Shown here: in pieces, positions 9,341 to 20,445 of the stretch
Numbering within the stretch: the stretch's first letter is position 1
How the letters are laid out: each line of letters begins with the position of its first letter
Origin: Evernia prunastri
Taxonomy: Eukaryota > Ascomycota > Lecanoromycetes > Lecanorales > Parmeliaceae
Assembly: GCA_003184365.1 (NCBI GenBank)
Contig: NKYR01000013.1
Location: 124,001-188,000, forward strand
DNA: 64,000 nucleotides
Direction: 5' to 3'
Made by a program: the position numbers and the translations under genes
Notes under the pieces: generated by a model
Database searches by the model: none
Seen by the model: only the letters and a program-made list of their open reading frames with translations
Told to the model about the DNA's origin: nothing

Positions 9341-10749
9341 CCCTGCCAACCCGAGTAAGTTCATTCTCAACGCTACCTATCATCTCTATACTTCTTTATT
9401 CCAGCCCACCAGACCCTGCCAAACAGGGCGATCTGGGTGCCTACACCAAAAATCAAGATCCTGACGACGCATATCCAATGATCAACTTTTGCCCAGCATT
9501 CTTCCCCGCCAGGAGTTTGGCAGATGCCATTGCATATGGGCAAAGCCTTCGTAGTCCGGCTAATCTTGATCTATATAGTTATGGTGACAATAGAGCATCC
9601 ACATTTTTCGTGAATAGCTAGAGACCTTCGAAACTCTCGCTCACGTTACTGACTAATTACTAGCACGAATTATTGCACCTGAATCTGGCTGCAAACTCTC
9701 CGAACCCCAACCCTCGAATCTTCGATCTTCATTTACGTCTTAAGCTGGGGCGCGAACTCACCAAAAGGAATCTGATGGCATACGGTCCATTCTTAACCAA
9801 GGTTCTGGCTCGTTGGCAAGGGAGCGCCGAGCCTGGCACGACCGGCTACTGGATACAACGAAATGCTGATAATTTCGCCTTCTATGCTCTGGCCAAATAC
9901 TTGATGGGGAAGAACGGAAACATCTATCCACATCTTCCCATGGTCGTAAGAACGCAGCTCACTAATGCCCCAACGGTTCTCCCTCCTCCCGGTACACTTG
10001 CTGAATTTGTCACGGACGGAAGCGATTTCTATCTGAACACAACCGACGACAGCACAGCTTTCGATGCAGAATGGGCCATTGATGATTACCCTGGATGTAC
10101 CGACGATGAAGACAGCGACGCCATCAGTGAAGCCGGCTCACCAATCGACATCGACGGGTTTGCCCCCGCGTCCGCCTACCCTGACTACAACAGCCAAGTC
10201 TCTTCCTGGATCTCTGCCCTAGTCACGCCTACCCCCTTGTCTACTCCAACTTCATCAGATATCACAGCTTCACCAGATGTCACAGCTTCATCAAGCCTCA
10301 CAGCTTCAACAAGCGCCACACTTTCACCAAGTGCTATAGCTCCCTCCCCCCTCTACTCTGCACGCCAATGCTCCTTCCACCTGACAGAGACCCAAACCTG
10401 CAACACCGTCACCAAGAACCTCTACGCGATCATCCATCTCAAATATGGCATCGGCATCGACATTGGCGACACCAACGTCAACTTCACCGACCCGCTCCGA
10501 GTGGGCATCAACGACGGAGCAGGCTACCCCTTCGCCAGCTTTCTGCCCTATCCGCTCGTCGTCACGGGCGAGCATGAGGACGACTACGTGCAGTTTACGT
10601 ACGGGGGTTTGAGCTGGCAGAGTCGGACGCCGAACGGTGGTGCGCACTGTGATGTTGGGGGGTGGGATCCTAGGGATGGTCCGATCTGTGGGCTGCGGTA
10701 CGGGAATGTGAACGCGGTCAATAACATGGATTGCTTCTTTCCCTGTTAG
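9260..10749 (+). CDS. Secreted HExxH metalloprotease-like protein, 5' end unclear
   Basis: Joining 9609 to 9664 across a 54-nt intron (gtgaat...actaattactag) creates ASTFF-HELLHLNLAAN, a zinc-binding HExxH motif, followed by YGPFLTKVLARW and NADNFAFYALAKYL as in fungal deuterolysin/lysine-specific metallo-endopeptidase relatives. Before it comes INFCPAFF, also typical. A further intron probably lies at 9355-9405 (gtaagt...ttccag). After the protease domain come an acidic stretch, a Ser/Thr/Pro-rich linker (about 10200-10340) and a Cys-containing C-terminal domain ending MDCFFPC at 10749. A signal peptide and propeptide are expected but not found: sequence left of about 9260 belongs to the STAND-like pseudogene on the other strand. 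The 5' end is thus truncated or its exon structure is unresolved, and the gene may be non-functional. Confidence 0.55.
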
Positions 10750-11143
10750 CTGTGGCGATGTTTTAGCTCAGCCGTACATTATGCTGTTATATATACTGAT
10801 ATAAAGAAGTAAAGATGTAAAATGATGATATTGACGAAAATGAGAGAATCGTCGTATTTATTTCTCTATTCTCTACTTCAAATTCAATATATATAGTACT
10901 TCATATCAGCGGATTTAGAGTAAACTTCGTCAAATTAATTGGTAGAGCCAGATTCAGATCATATGGAAGAGCTATGAAGTAGATTGAAATGATTTCGCTA
11001 TGCTGCTCTTTGCTCCTCTCTCATTGCTTTGCTCAACTCCATTATTCACATCTGCTTGGCTCCGAAATGACAAATATTCATGCTACGTCAAAGACATATA
11101 CTCCATGGACATCCTCACCCAACACCCTCTCGTCCCATCTCCC
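10750..11143. other. Convergent intergenic region, AT-rich
   Basis: AT-rich 3' flank shared by the metalloprotease-like gene (plus) and the Cys-pair protein gene (minus). It contains runs such as ttatatatactgatataaag and ttcaatatatatag but no recognisable gene. Confidence 0.5.
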
Positions 11144-13285
11144 TCAGGGGCTCTTCTCCCCCGCCGGGTCAAACACCGGCTTCCAGAAATCATACCACGA
11201 CGAGCGCCTATTCCTCCCACCCTCCGCGCCCACAGGCGACGACTGCGACCTCGGACTCCCCGGTTCCGTCCGGGCCAAAGCCGCTTTCGAAAGCGTGCCG
11301 GGACTGACGGAGCTGGACCTCTGGGACCTCTTGGCGAACTTGAGCGGGATGGGCGGGGGCGGGTACGGGAAGTCGGCGGTCGGCTCGTCGGTCGGGTAGA
11401 CGCTGCTGGCCGGCCGCGGCCTGTGGAGCGACGTCGAGCTGCCGGGCGGGGAGGGGTACGGGTAGGTGGTCGGGTTGAAGGGTTGGGTGCGCGGAGGGCG
11501 CTGTTGTGCGGGGGAGGGCGCGTAGGGGTGCTTCGCGCCGGGTCGGTGGAGGTGGGATTGGTTGTAGTCCATGGGTTGGAGGATTGGGGATTCTTGGTAG
11601 TATTTGCTGTCCTTGAGAGGGGGTGTGGGTCGGAACACTTCTTCTTCTTCTTCCTCCTCCTCTTCCTCCTCCGAGTCGTGGAATGTGATGCCGAGTCCGA
11701 TAGGCTTCTGTGGCGGGGGCGTGGTCGCTCGTGTCTCATATGAGTCGTCTGAGTAGAGGTGGTCTGAGTTGTACTCCTCTATGGGCACGCTTTGGCTGAC
11801 TAGAGAAGCATGGGATGCTGACTGGCCAAGGATGACTGCGAATGGAGTTAGCCGCTTGTGACATTCAAGGCAAATGGGGAATCCCTTATGACCAGAGCTC
11901 TGGATTGAAGGGCAGGGGATATTACACTCACAATTTTCACTGGTCTTGCTTTTGGGCTTGTCCATACCTTGAGGAATGGGTGGTCGGGATGCCTTAGGCC
12001 TTGGTGCGTCAAAATTTGGTGACGGCGGCAGCTCCTTCGGCGTAGTCGGGCAACGACATACGGAACACATCCATAACCCGTTGGCAGCATTATATCCGGT
12101 ATTAGGCGAATTTGGTTGGCCGCACACACTGCATTGGACGGGAGCCATGTTCTCCCTTTTCTGGCAGGCTTCGCACACCCACAGGTTAGAAAATTTGTCA
12201 CGTAAGCCTCCTGGGCAATTGGAAGACCCACATATGTAACATTTTGGCCCTTTCGCTTTCTCGGTTTCTTTGGCTTTCTTGATCGCCTTTGCGGGATCGA
12301 GAACGGATGAGAAGCGGCTGTTGCGCACCTGCTCGTCGCCTTCACCCGGTACGGCGTAGGTCCATTGCGTTTCGCGTGAGGAAGCGGGTTCCTGCGATGG
12401 CGGCACGTTGCGCTCTTGGTGAAGGAAGTCGGAAAATCGTGTATTCCGATTTGACCCGTCCTTCTGGCCACGAGCAGGAGAAGGGTTGGCGCGATAGTTG
12501 TTTGAGGGGGTATGGTGAAGGTGCACACTATTGTGTATTGGAGGCAGCTGAGCGATTTTGACGGTGTGCTGCTTTACCTCTCCTCTCTTCTTGGCGTAGG
12601 TAGGTTTAGGCTTCCTCCCTGTGCCTGGATGAGGGTCTTCTGGGTTTTCTTGCTCTGGTGGCGACGGGTTGGTTTGCGGAGGCTCGCGTCGATAATCTGA
12701 ACGACCCGGAGTTGCTTCGTCCCCGGGCTCGGTGGTCCGGTTCCTGGGGGTCTTCTCACGCCCTTTCTGTCTTGGTTGATCTGCTTTTTTCTTAGCTTGC
12801 TGCTCCTTCCAGTTATGGTACGATTGAAGCAGCTCGCTCCAAAACGTATGACGTTGAGCATTGTACTCACGCATGTCTTCTCTATCTGTAGCCTGTCTTC
12901 TCACTGCTTCTGACGATGGTCTCGGAGCTTGGCGAGTCCCGCGCGATGAAGGAACAGATCTGTTGATGTTATGTGGCTTGCTGGAATGACTCTTAGCTCG
13001 CTGTTTGTTCATGAAGTCATCTACCCACTTCCAGAGCAAGTGGAATTCGTCTCCCGCTTTGTAGTTCTTGATCTCGCCCCAGCAACCTGCTTCTTTCTGA
13101 TTGTCATCGTCAGGCTTGGTGCGGTTTCCAGAACGGTGCATGGTGTGAAGTTCGATCGGTCTTTGGCGTGTTTGATGCTGGACCCGCGGCATCGGTTGTT
13201 GTTGAGGTATTTCAGGAGATTCTGTAGCACGTGGAGCGTAAAATTCTCTGATTGCGTCGTTGGTGGAGGACGCACCGGGCGCCAT
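11144..13285 (-). CDS. Large disordered protein with three Cys-pair (zinc-ribbon-like) units
   Basis: Intronless frame of 713 residues. The N-terminal half is polar and charged with a short conserved-looking block (CWGEIKNYKAGDEFHLLWKW, about residues 68-87). Residues about 345-480 carry three Cys-pair units: CYICGSSNC with WVCEACQK, CSVCGQPNS with LWMCSVCRC, and CECNIPC with FPICLECHK. The spacing suggests zinc-ribbon-like folds, possibly for protein or nucleic-acid contacts. A pure Glu run (about 11 residues) follows near residue 550, then a Pro/Ser/Tyr-rich tail. No signal peptide or membrane segment is seen. I do not recognise the family; nucleus or cytoplasm is inference. Other open frames over 11.0-11.75 kb and 11.85-12.5 kb are shadows of this gene. 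Confidence 0.75.
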   Translation of the reverse strand: MAPGASSTNDAIREFYAPRATESPEIPQQQPMPRVQHQTRQRPIELHTMHRSGNRTKPDDDNQKEAGCWGEIKNYKAGDEFHLLWKWVDDFMNKQRAKSHSSKPHNINRSVPSSRGTRQAPRPSSEAVRRQATDREDMREYNAQRHTFWSELLQSYHNWKEQQAKKKADQPRQKGREKTPRNRTTEPGDEATPGRSDYRREPPQTNPSPPEQENPEDPHPGTGRKPKPTYAKKRGEVKQHTVKIAQLPPIHNSVHLHHTPSNNYRANPSPARGQKDGSNRNTRFSDFLHQERNVPPSQEPASSRETQWTYAVPGEGDEQVRNSRFSSVLDPAKAIKKAKETEKAKGPKCYICGSSNCPGGLRDKFSNLWVCEACQKRENMAPVQCSVCGQPNSPNTGYNAANGLWMCSVCRCPTTPKELPPSPNFDAPRPKASRPPIPQGMDKPKSKTSENCECNIPCPSIQSSGHKGFPICLECHKRLTPFAVILGQSASHASLVSQSVPIEEYNSDHLYSDDSYETRATTPPPQKPIGLGITFHDSEEEEEEEEEEEVFRPTPPLKDSKYYQESPILQPMDYNQSHLHRPGAKHPYAPSPAQQRPPRTQPFNPTTYPYPSPPGSSTSLHRPRPASSVYPTDEPTADFPYPPPPIPLKFAKRSQRSSSVSPGTLSKAALARTEPGSPRSQSSPVGAEGGRNRRSSWYDFWKPVFDPAGEKSP

Positions 13286-13834
13286 GGTGATTTGCTATAG
13301 AGGTGGTAAAAGTTGTGTGGGTAAATGTGAGTAAAGCAATGATGATAGGATTGTAGCGTAAGATGTTCTGGGTTATTGAAGGGTTGTGAAGGTGAGAAAG
13401 GAAAAGCGATGTGGCTTGGGCATTTGTAAAAAGGTGTTATTACCAACAATAGATGAACAAAGACTTGCCGTATAAGAAGACAAAGATTTCGTCATAGTTT
13501 CACATGATCTTTGTTGATTCACCATGCAGGACGAACAAAGCGCTGTTTGTTCGCGAGAAGATCCGATGAGCAATAAGCATAAATTGGTTGAGACGGATAG
13601 AGTTGAAGATAATAGTATTGATAATTATGATAACATCAGAGTATCATGCCACGTAAAAGAAGTCCTTTAGTCCAGCTTCCCCAGTGGTAGCAATTACCTT
13701 AATCGAATACAACGGAGAAACATCCAGTAAACGCCTGAGGTCAAAAGATCAGCATGTGTCAGGTAAGAAGGACGCTTTGGGGTTCATACCAGAACCAAAA
13801 CAGAAATATTACTCCTGATTTCTCTTGGTGTTGA
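13286..13834. other. Intergenic region between two minus-strand genes
   Basis: Promoter side of the Cys-pair protein and 3' flank of the GPI protein. It is moderately AT-rich (for example gataatagtattgataatta near 13611) and shows nothing gene-like. Confidence 0.5.
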
Positions 13835-14788
13835 TCATAGTACAAAGGCGAACCCGGTAATGAGAGTCGCCAGCGCAGTTATGAAGGATGAGATGCGGGC
13901 CGCCGAAACCAGGTTCGCAGCGCCCTTGAAGGGAACAGTGCTGTTGCCGCTTGAGGCTGGGGCGCCGCTTGCAGCACCGGCCTGGCCAGCTTGAGATGGC
14001 AGTGGGTATGGTGCAGCAGCTCCGGCAGACGATCCAGCCGGGCTTGCGGCACCATTCTCGGCGGGAGCTGCGGCTCCGTTCTCAGCGGGAGCTGCGGCTC
14101 CGTTTTCGGAAGGAGCTGCAGTACCGGGAGCTGCGGGAGCATTTTCAGCGTTGGCGGGCGATGCGGTACCAGCAGCTGCAGGGGCGGGTGCGGGGGCACC
14201 AGCAGCACCAGCACCAGCACCAGCACCAGCACCAGCACCAGCACCAGTACCAGGGGCACCAGGGGTACCAGGAGCGGCAGGAGCGGCAGCACCAGGAGCG
14301 GCAGCGGGAGCATTTGCAGAAGGTGGTGAGGCTTTTCCAGCTTCGGCTCCAGAAGTTGGGACGGCGGGGGCTGCTGCTGGAGCGGCGAGGGCGGAAGCCA
14401 GAGCTGGGCCAGGCGTGGTCTGTGCGTATTGTGACTTGCCTGCTTCGCAAACAGAGCATGGCACAGTCGTTACAGTAAATCCTTGTGGAATATGGGTAGG
14501 TCCCCGCGCAAGACCGGTGCTTGGGCAAGGTTCGGTGACGGTGTAGGTTGCCTCCTCCAAACCGGTGGGGCAAACCTGAGAGTATATAGTCGTGTAAGTG
14601 GTGAGGGATCCGCCGGGGAAACTCGTCATACCCGCCGCCTCGCATGGCGGGCAGTAGGTGAGAGTGCTGGAGGCCGTCACGATCCCTGGAGAGGAACAGC
14701 TGTTGTAATATGAAGTCCGTGTTATCGTCGAGTTCTGCGCCGTGACACCGACTGCCATAAAGGCGGCGGCGATGGATACCTGCTTCAT
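13835..14788 (-). CDS. GPI-anchored Ala/Pro/Gly-rich cell-wall protein
   Basis: 317 residues, no intron. The protein starts with a signal peptide (MKQVSIAAAFMAVGVTAQ), followed by a Cys/Thr-rich head of about 110 residues (CPPCEAAGM, QVCPTGLEEATYTVTEPCP, TVPCSVCEAGK). Then comes a low-complexity stalk of Ala, Pro and Gly, including an AG dipeptide run encoded by a cagcac-type repeat at about 14200-14250 and several AAPAENG units. The C-terminus has a small-residue omega region before a hydrophobic tail (SSFITALATLITGFAFVL), as expected for GPI attachment. Such proteins end up linked to the plasma membrane or wall glucan. Repeat copy number in the stalk is likely to vary between strains. The exact function is unknown. 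Confidence 0.8.
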   Translation of the reverse strand: MKQVSIAAAFMAVGVTAQNSTITRTSYYNSCSSPGIVTASSTLTYCPPCEAAGMTSFPGGSLTTYTTIYSQVCPTGLEEATYTVTEPCPSTGLARGPTHIPQGFTVTTVPCSVCEAGKSQYAQTTPGPALASALAAPAAAPAVPTSGAEAGKASPPSANAPAAAPGAAAPAAPGTPGAPGTGAGAGAGAGAGAGAAGAPAPAPAAAGTASPANAENAPAAPGTAAPSENGAAAPAENGAAAPAENGAASPAGSSAGAAAPYPLPSQAGQAGAASGAPASSGNSTVPFKGAANLVSAARISSFITALATLITGFAFVL

Positions 14789-15894
14789 GGCGAATGTCCG
14801 AAGTATAGATTGTCGGTCGAGGGGGCTATAAGGACTTCACCGAACGAGCTGATGACTTTGGAGCTTGAAGCTTGGACGTGGAAAAGAAGTGATTGTGAGA
14901 AAACTAAGTAGTTTTGCAGCAAAGACAGACAAATGTAGAGTAAAGAGCGTGTGAGAGCAAAGCTGATGACCGGTTGACTCGAAACGGCAGTCGAGTTATA
15001 AGTGATGGCTGGGAGACGTGCTGCATATCTTGAAGTTACCAAGCGAGGAATGCCAGGCACGAAAACAACAACAAACACACCGTTCAGGCTAGCCAGTCAT
15101 TGCAGGAATGAAACAGAGATTGCTACTTTCGACCATCTTGAAATAGAAAGCTATCTATACTCATTCCGAGAGCGGCTGGCCTTTGATGAACCTCCGCAAG
15201 CGATCAAGAAGGTTTGAAAGCACGAACGCGTTATGCAGACACGCCATCTTTCTTTGATACCTGACACTGAACGCATCAAGTAGATACTCTGCACGAGAGC
15301 AAGCAATAAAGATGGTGCAGACTGAAAGCATGTCGCCCATCTATCGACATTCCCCTCCCATCGCCCTTATTAAAAAAGACTCATCGAGAAGGAAACTTCC
15401 TATTTATCCGGGCTTTTGATTGATCTCCGGAACCACTGTAACGCGAAGTCACATGGCAACACATTGCTGTAGAATCCATATTTGGCTAAACAATGGTCGT
15501 GGCTGGTTCCGTTGCTTTTTGATGAAGAGAGAAAAGAAAATGAAAAGTGCAATTTGTGATTTTATCTGCGAGACGCTAATACCACGCTAATCCCGGTAGA
15601 GTAAGTACCTTCAGTGGCAAGATTCGACGCGTCTAGCGAGCTTGGCATATTATTCTAAAGGGACGTGCTTCCTGTAAGGCTGTAACTGATACTTGCGCGA
15701 CTTGGTAGATAGGTATTACTACACACCACACATCATTGTGCTCTAAATACTGGGTATCTTCAAGCCAAAATGCTGCTCCGTTTCCAATGAGCTTTCAAGC
15801 AAAGTCACAGCCTTCCTCCAATGGGGATAACTGAAGGACAAAAGTTGTATCCCATGGCAATGAGGCATTTTCCGTCGATTCCAGCCTTCTACGA
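14789..15894. other. Gene-free stretch upstream of the GPI protein gene
   Basis: About 1.1 kb between the start of the GPI protein gene and the 3' end of ornithine aminotransferase, both on the minus strand. It contains the GPI gene promoter. No other gene, repeat array or RNA gene is visible. Confidence 0.5.
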
Positions 15895-17592
15895 TCAATT
15901 CTCGATGGTCACCGTGACGTTCTTCTCTGGCTCAGGAATCACTTCGTCCTCCTTTTTTCCCCTCAGAGACGGCAGCTCCTTCATTGCTTCATCGATTATC
16001 TTCAAGGCTTGCTGTATCTCCTCTTCGGTAATAACAAGCGGAGGCGTGAGGCGAATGATGTTTTGATGTGTCGGTTTCGCCTTCAGATCATCAGCATCTC
16101 CATTCTTCTTCACATGCGCAATCTTGACAGCTCTGCCCACCAATAATCCCTTCTCCTTCATCAACATACACAGATCCCAGGCACTATGACCTCCTGTCTT
16201 CGTCTCGTCAATAACAACAGCATTAAAGAGACCTTTGCCGCGGACTGTCTTTATGATTGGGTTGTTGAGTTTCTCAATTCCGCGGCGAAACAGTTCACCC
16301 AGTTCCTGGGCGCGGCTGACCAAATTCTCATCTCTAACTATTTCCAGAGCTCGAATAGCGACAGCACAACCAAGCGGATTTCCGCCGTACGTTGACCCAT
16401 GAGTTCCGGGCTCGATTGTCAGCAAAACGTCTTTCGATCCCAGCACACACGACACAGGGTACATGCCCCCGGAAATTGCCTTGCCCAAAAGCACCAAGTC
16501 AGGCTTAATACCGCTCCACTCATGGCATAACAGCTTGCCAGTCCTTGCAATACCACTTTGAATCTCATCACAGATCATGAGCACGTTGTATTTGTCACAA
16601 AGGTCTCGGACCTCCTTGAGATAATTATCGGCAGGCACAACGATTCCTGCTTCGCCCTGGATAGGTTCGACCAGGAAGGCTGCGATTTTGGGCCCATGGG
16701 TCGAGAATGCAGATTTGAGTCCGTCGATGTCATCAAATTGGAGAACCTTCCCTGTCTTGGGACAGTGAGAGCCGAGGTTCGGTACAAAGGGGCCATAGTT
16801 GTCTCGGGATTCAGAGTCAGTGGACATGGAGATGGCGGAGAACTAGAAGAGGTCTATGAGCACCCCAAAATCAATTTATGGGATCAGCATCATCGCTTAC
16901 TGTCCGGCCATGGAAGTTCTCCGTTACACTCAACACCAAAGCTTCATTCTGTGGGATACCTTTCGTCTTATATCCCCATTTCCTTGCGATCTTTACGGCT
17001 GTTTCAACTGCTTCCGCCCCAGTGTTCATTGGCAGGACCATATCGAATCCGAAGAATTTGGTAACAAACTCGGCAAACTTAGGAAAGACATCATTATAGA
17101 AGGCTCGCGAGCTCAGTGTCAGCCTTGATGCTTGTTCAATCAAAGCCTTGACCAATTCTGGGTGACAGTGGCCTTGATTGACAGCACCATAAGCCGCGAG
17201 AAAGTCGAGATACCTACGCATCTCGCAATCAGCATACATTTGATCGGAAGACGGGTCAAGGAAGCAAGATGAGCCTTTGTTTTCCACAAATGGCTCAGAG
17301 GAGACCTGGTGTCCAGTAGGGGAATTTGATGGTAAGATCTAACATACTTTTTCCCCTCAGGATCCCAAACGGAACAGCCTGCAGCTCTGGAAAAGACAAT
17401 GGGAAGAGGATGGTAATTGTGGGCAGCGTGAGTGCGTTCGCTGTGTATGGCTTCCTCGGTTGAAGCAGCGTGATACTTGGAGGGATCTGGGGTTCCTGTT
17501 GGGTGGAATGAGGGCGCGGTAGCCTTCAATGTGGTTCCATTAGTGATGCCATTTGTATGATTATTCGTCTGAAGGGAAGGTGCCGGCGCCAT
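15895..17592 (-). CDS. Ornithine aminotransferase
   Basis: Class III PLP aminotransferase that moves the delta-amino group of ornithine to 2-oxoglutarate, giving glutamate semialdehyde for proline synthesis and arginine catabolism (yeast CAR2, Aspergillus otaA). Three exons: 17348-17592, 16901-17213 and 15895-16842. The joins give DPEGKK-YLDFLAAYGAVN and NFHGRT-FSAISMSTDS, and the phases add to 501 residues. Family motifs are NQGHCHPELV, MNTGAEAVETAVK, the PLP-contact segment ICDEIQSGIARTG, and LLGKAISGG with the Schiff-base lysine. An N-terminal extension of about 40 polar residues and a charged C-terminal tail flank the enzyme core. There is no clear mitochondrial presequence, so a cytosolic location as in yeast is likely. 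The first intron (134 nt) is long for this locus. The gene shares a 540-bp divergent promoter region with GPI10. Confidence 0.95.
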
Positions 17593-18132
17593 GTTCTTCG
17601 TGTCTAGATTGTCTAGATTTGCTTGGGGTGTGGTTGAGTTTCCAGACGACACAAGACTAAATTTAAGTAGCAAAGGTCGGAAGATATGTCTATCCTCTTG
17701 GAGTGGGGGGTTGGTGGAGAAAGGGTCTCTGTGATGTCAGAGTAGTTCTTAAAAGTGCAGGTGATTATTCAGAAAATATTGAATTTGAATAAGGGGTTTT
17801 TTTTAAGTAATAATATATAAAAAGTACCATTAAAAAGTCAAGGGAATCCGCCTGTACTTGCTTTTACAGGTGTGGTGGGAGAAAAGGCTGCATGTCAAGT
17901 AGGTAGGTACTTTGGGTAAGTACTCATAGGCCTGAAGGATTTTCAGGGTGGTGGTGGTGGGGCCTTCCTTGTAGCTTGTCTTTGTGGGGCAATCCGTCAG
18001 CCCTATCGTATGTTACTCGTACATCAGGTACCTTGATTGTGCCATTCCCGCGCCATTTTTGTTTGCGCCGTCTTCCCCAAATTTCAACCACCCTAGGCAT
18101 GAGCATTATTCGCACAAGGCAAAGGCGGTGCA
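17593..18132. promoter_or_regulatory. Divergent promoter region of ornithine aminotransferase and GPI10
   Basis: 540 bp separate the two start codons. It contains an AT-rich core (17760-17830, with t and a runs) suited to a nucleosome-free region, and a short gtggtggtgg run near 17948. No specific binding site can be assigned with confidence. Confidence 0.5.
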
Positions 18133-20445
18133 ATGTCGTCCCCACCGACGACACCCATGTCGCAGGCTTCCACCAAATTTGGCCTCGACGGGTCCAGCTA
18201 CCTCGATGACAGCAAGGATTTCGGGAAACGCGCCATAGAACGAATCAAACAGGTACCTGTTTCCCAAGACATCTTCTTGTTCTTGCTCGCATTCAGGATC
18301 CTCAATGCATTGAGTATCAGGACCTTCTTTCAACCTGATGAATTTTTCCAATCGCTCGAGCCAGCATGGGAAATAGCGTTTGGAGCTGATAGCGGAGCGT
18401 GGATTACCTGGGTAAGCAAACGACCAAGCATGCTATGAACGACAGCTAACAGGGCCCGGCGCAGGAGTGGAGAAACCACCTTCGTTCCGCGATACATCCT
18501 GTGATCTTTGCCGCTGTCTATAGGCTGTCGTCCGGCCTCTCTTGGGTCCTGCATCTGTCTCCTACCCATCGCGCCGACCTTCTGGTAGCGGCGCCGAAAG
18601 TAATCCAGGCCGCGTTCGCTGCATTGGGGGATTATTACACCTGGAAACTAGGGGAGCGTGTCTATGGATCAGACAGTAATGAAGCATGGGCGGCTGTATG
18701 TAGCGCCAAAGATTTTCGCTTTGGACCACTCTGAGCGTCAGCTAATGGCTAGGGTGCATAAATCTATAGCTCGCCCTCACAGTCTGCAGTCCCTGGCAGT
18801 GGTTCTGCTCAACACGTACCCTTTCCAATTGTCTCGAAACATCCTTGACGGTCGTTGCGCTGAATTTCTGGCCTTGGGAATGGTCGATGGACGCAGAAGA
18901 AGACGATGAGATTGATAGGGACGGTCTGCGTACAAACGAGGAGGGAGGAAGTGTTGATGAGAAGGCAAAGTTGGTGATAAACTTCAAGAATCGTACTGGG
19001 CAGAATTCTGACTTGGAGAACAGACTTCGTCGGTGTCTGTTACTTGCTGCTTTGGCTTGTATACTACGACCAACCAACATCCTGATTTGGATTTGCTTTG
19101 CTACATTCGCGCTATTGCGCATCACCACACACGGTAAAATGCTGCCGCTACCTTGGGAGGGTGTGCAAATATGGGTCCACATCTCCTCTCTGTCCTTTCT
19201 CCCTGCTACCAAGCAGGAGAGGGAAGTCTTACTGACAGAGGCCTGCCTCTGCGGGTATGTTGCTCGCCGCCGTTAATTTGACATGGCTGATCGGCCTGCA
19301 GGTCTTTGATGTTAATGCTCTCCACCCTCATTGACCGTCTCTACTACGAACAATGGACCTTTCCCCCCTTTCGGTTTCTCTATTACAATATCGCACAATC
19401 TCTCGCAGTGTTTTACGGCAGAAACGACTGGCATTATTACCTATCGCAAGGATACCCTTTGCTTTTGACAACTTTCCTTCCATTTGGTTTGATCGGCATC
19501 TGGCAATCTCTTTTCCCTCCTGAGCATCCGCCCCTATACCTCAACGACTCAACCTCTACGAGAATCATCACTCATCAACTTGCCACGACAGCCGTCCTAG
19601 TCCCTGCTGTCCTTTCGTTTATTTCTCACAAAGAAGTCAGATTCGTCTACCCTCTCCTCCCTCTTCTTCATACACTCGCGGCGGTGCCCTTCACGACTTT
19701 CTTCCTTCCAGGTGTCTCCCTCGCCATACCGCGGTCTTCAGCATTCACAGCCAAACGTCTTCTCCTCGCCCTTCTCTTAGTCGTCAACATCAGTATCGCA
19801 ATTATGACGACAACATCTCACCAGACCGCACCATTTACAGTAATGACTTATCTCCGCAACCAACACGCAAAGCACTATCTCAGCCAGCCACCTTCCGAGT
19901 TTCTCGCGCCTGCACCATCTACGATGACTGTTGGCTTTTTGATGCCATGCCACAGCACGCCTTGGCGTTCTCACCTTGTCTATGCTTCCCTGAAAGCCTG
20001 GGCTCTTACATGCGAGCCACCCATCAACATGAACGCCTCCACTCGAGCTGACTATCTGGACGAAGCTGATCAATTCTACGCTGACCCCAAGCAATTCCTT
20101 GCTGCAACATTAGGAGCCCCTCCCACATTGAAGAAACCGCAAGCCTCATGGTTCAGTTGGTTCGGTACCCGCAAGCGCCTGAAGAAAGGGTTCGGCAGGG
20201 AGGACATGATTGAAGCAAATGCGTGGGATGGCAGGGAAGGTCGGAAGAGCTGGCCTGATTACATTGTTTTCTTTGAACAAATGGAGCAGACGATGAAGGA
20301 AGTTTTGACGGGAAGCGCATATAGAGGCTGTTGGCGGGGTTGGAATAACTGGGGACATGATGACTGGAGAAGGAAAGGCGATATGGTGGTATGGTGTTTG
20401 AGGAGACAAGAGGATAAGGGAAAGAAGAAAGGCCTGCTTTGGTAA
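18133..20445 (+). CDS. GPI10: GPI mannosyltransferase 3 (PIG-B/Gpi10 family)
   Basis: ER membrane alpha-1,2-mannosyltransferase of family GT22 that adds the third mannose to the GPI precursor using dolichol-phosphate mannose. Four exons: 18133-18411, 18465-18695, 18770-19254 and 19302-20445 (introns 53, 74 and 47 nt). Frames add to 712 residues. Key motifs are RTFFQPDEFFQSLEPAW (catalytic Asp-Glu loop after the first membrane segment), ITW-EWRNHLRSAIHP across intron 1, LTVCSPWQWF, IDRLYYEQWTFPPFRFLYYN and the GT22 signature HKEVRFVYPLLPLL. A charged insert of about 50 residues (DAEEDDEIDRDG ...) sits between membrane segments. Multiple hydrophobic segments fit a polytopic ER protein. Frame, motifs and splice signals all agree. 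Confidence 0.93.

Noticed and set aside
11000..11743. Long frames opposite and overlapping the Cys-pair protein gene
   Set aside because: Arg/Pro-rich shadow frames of the high-GC 3' part of that gene.
13951..14645. Gln- and Cys/Trp-rich frames across the GPI protein gene
   Set aside because: Out-of-frame readings of the cagcac-type repeat; the minus-strand frame with signal peptide and GPI tail is the real one.
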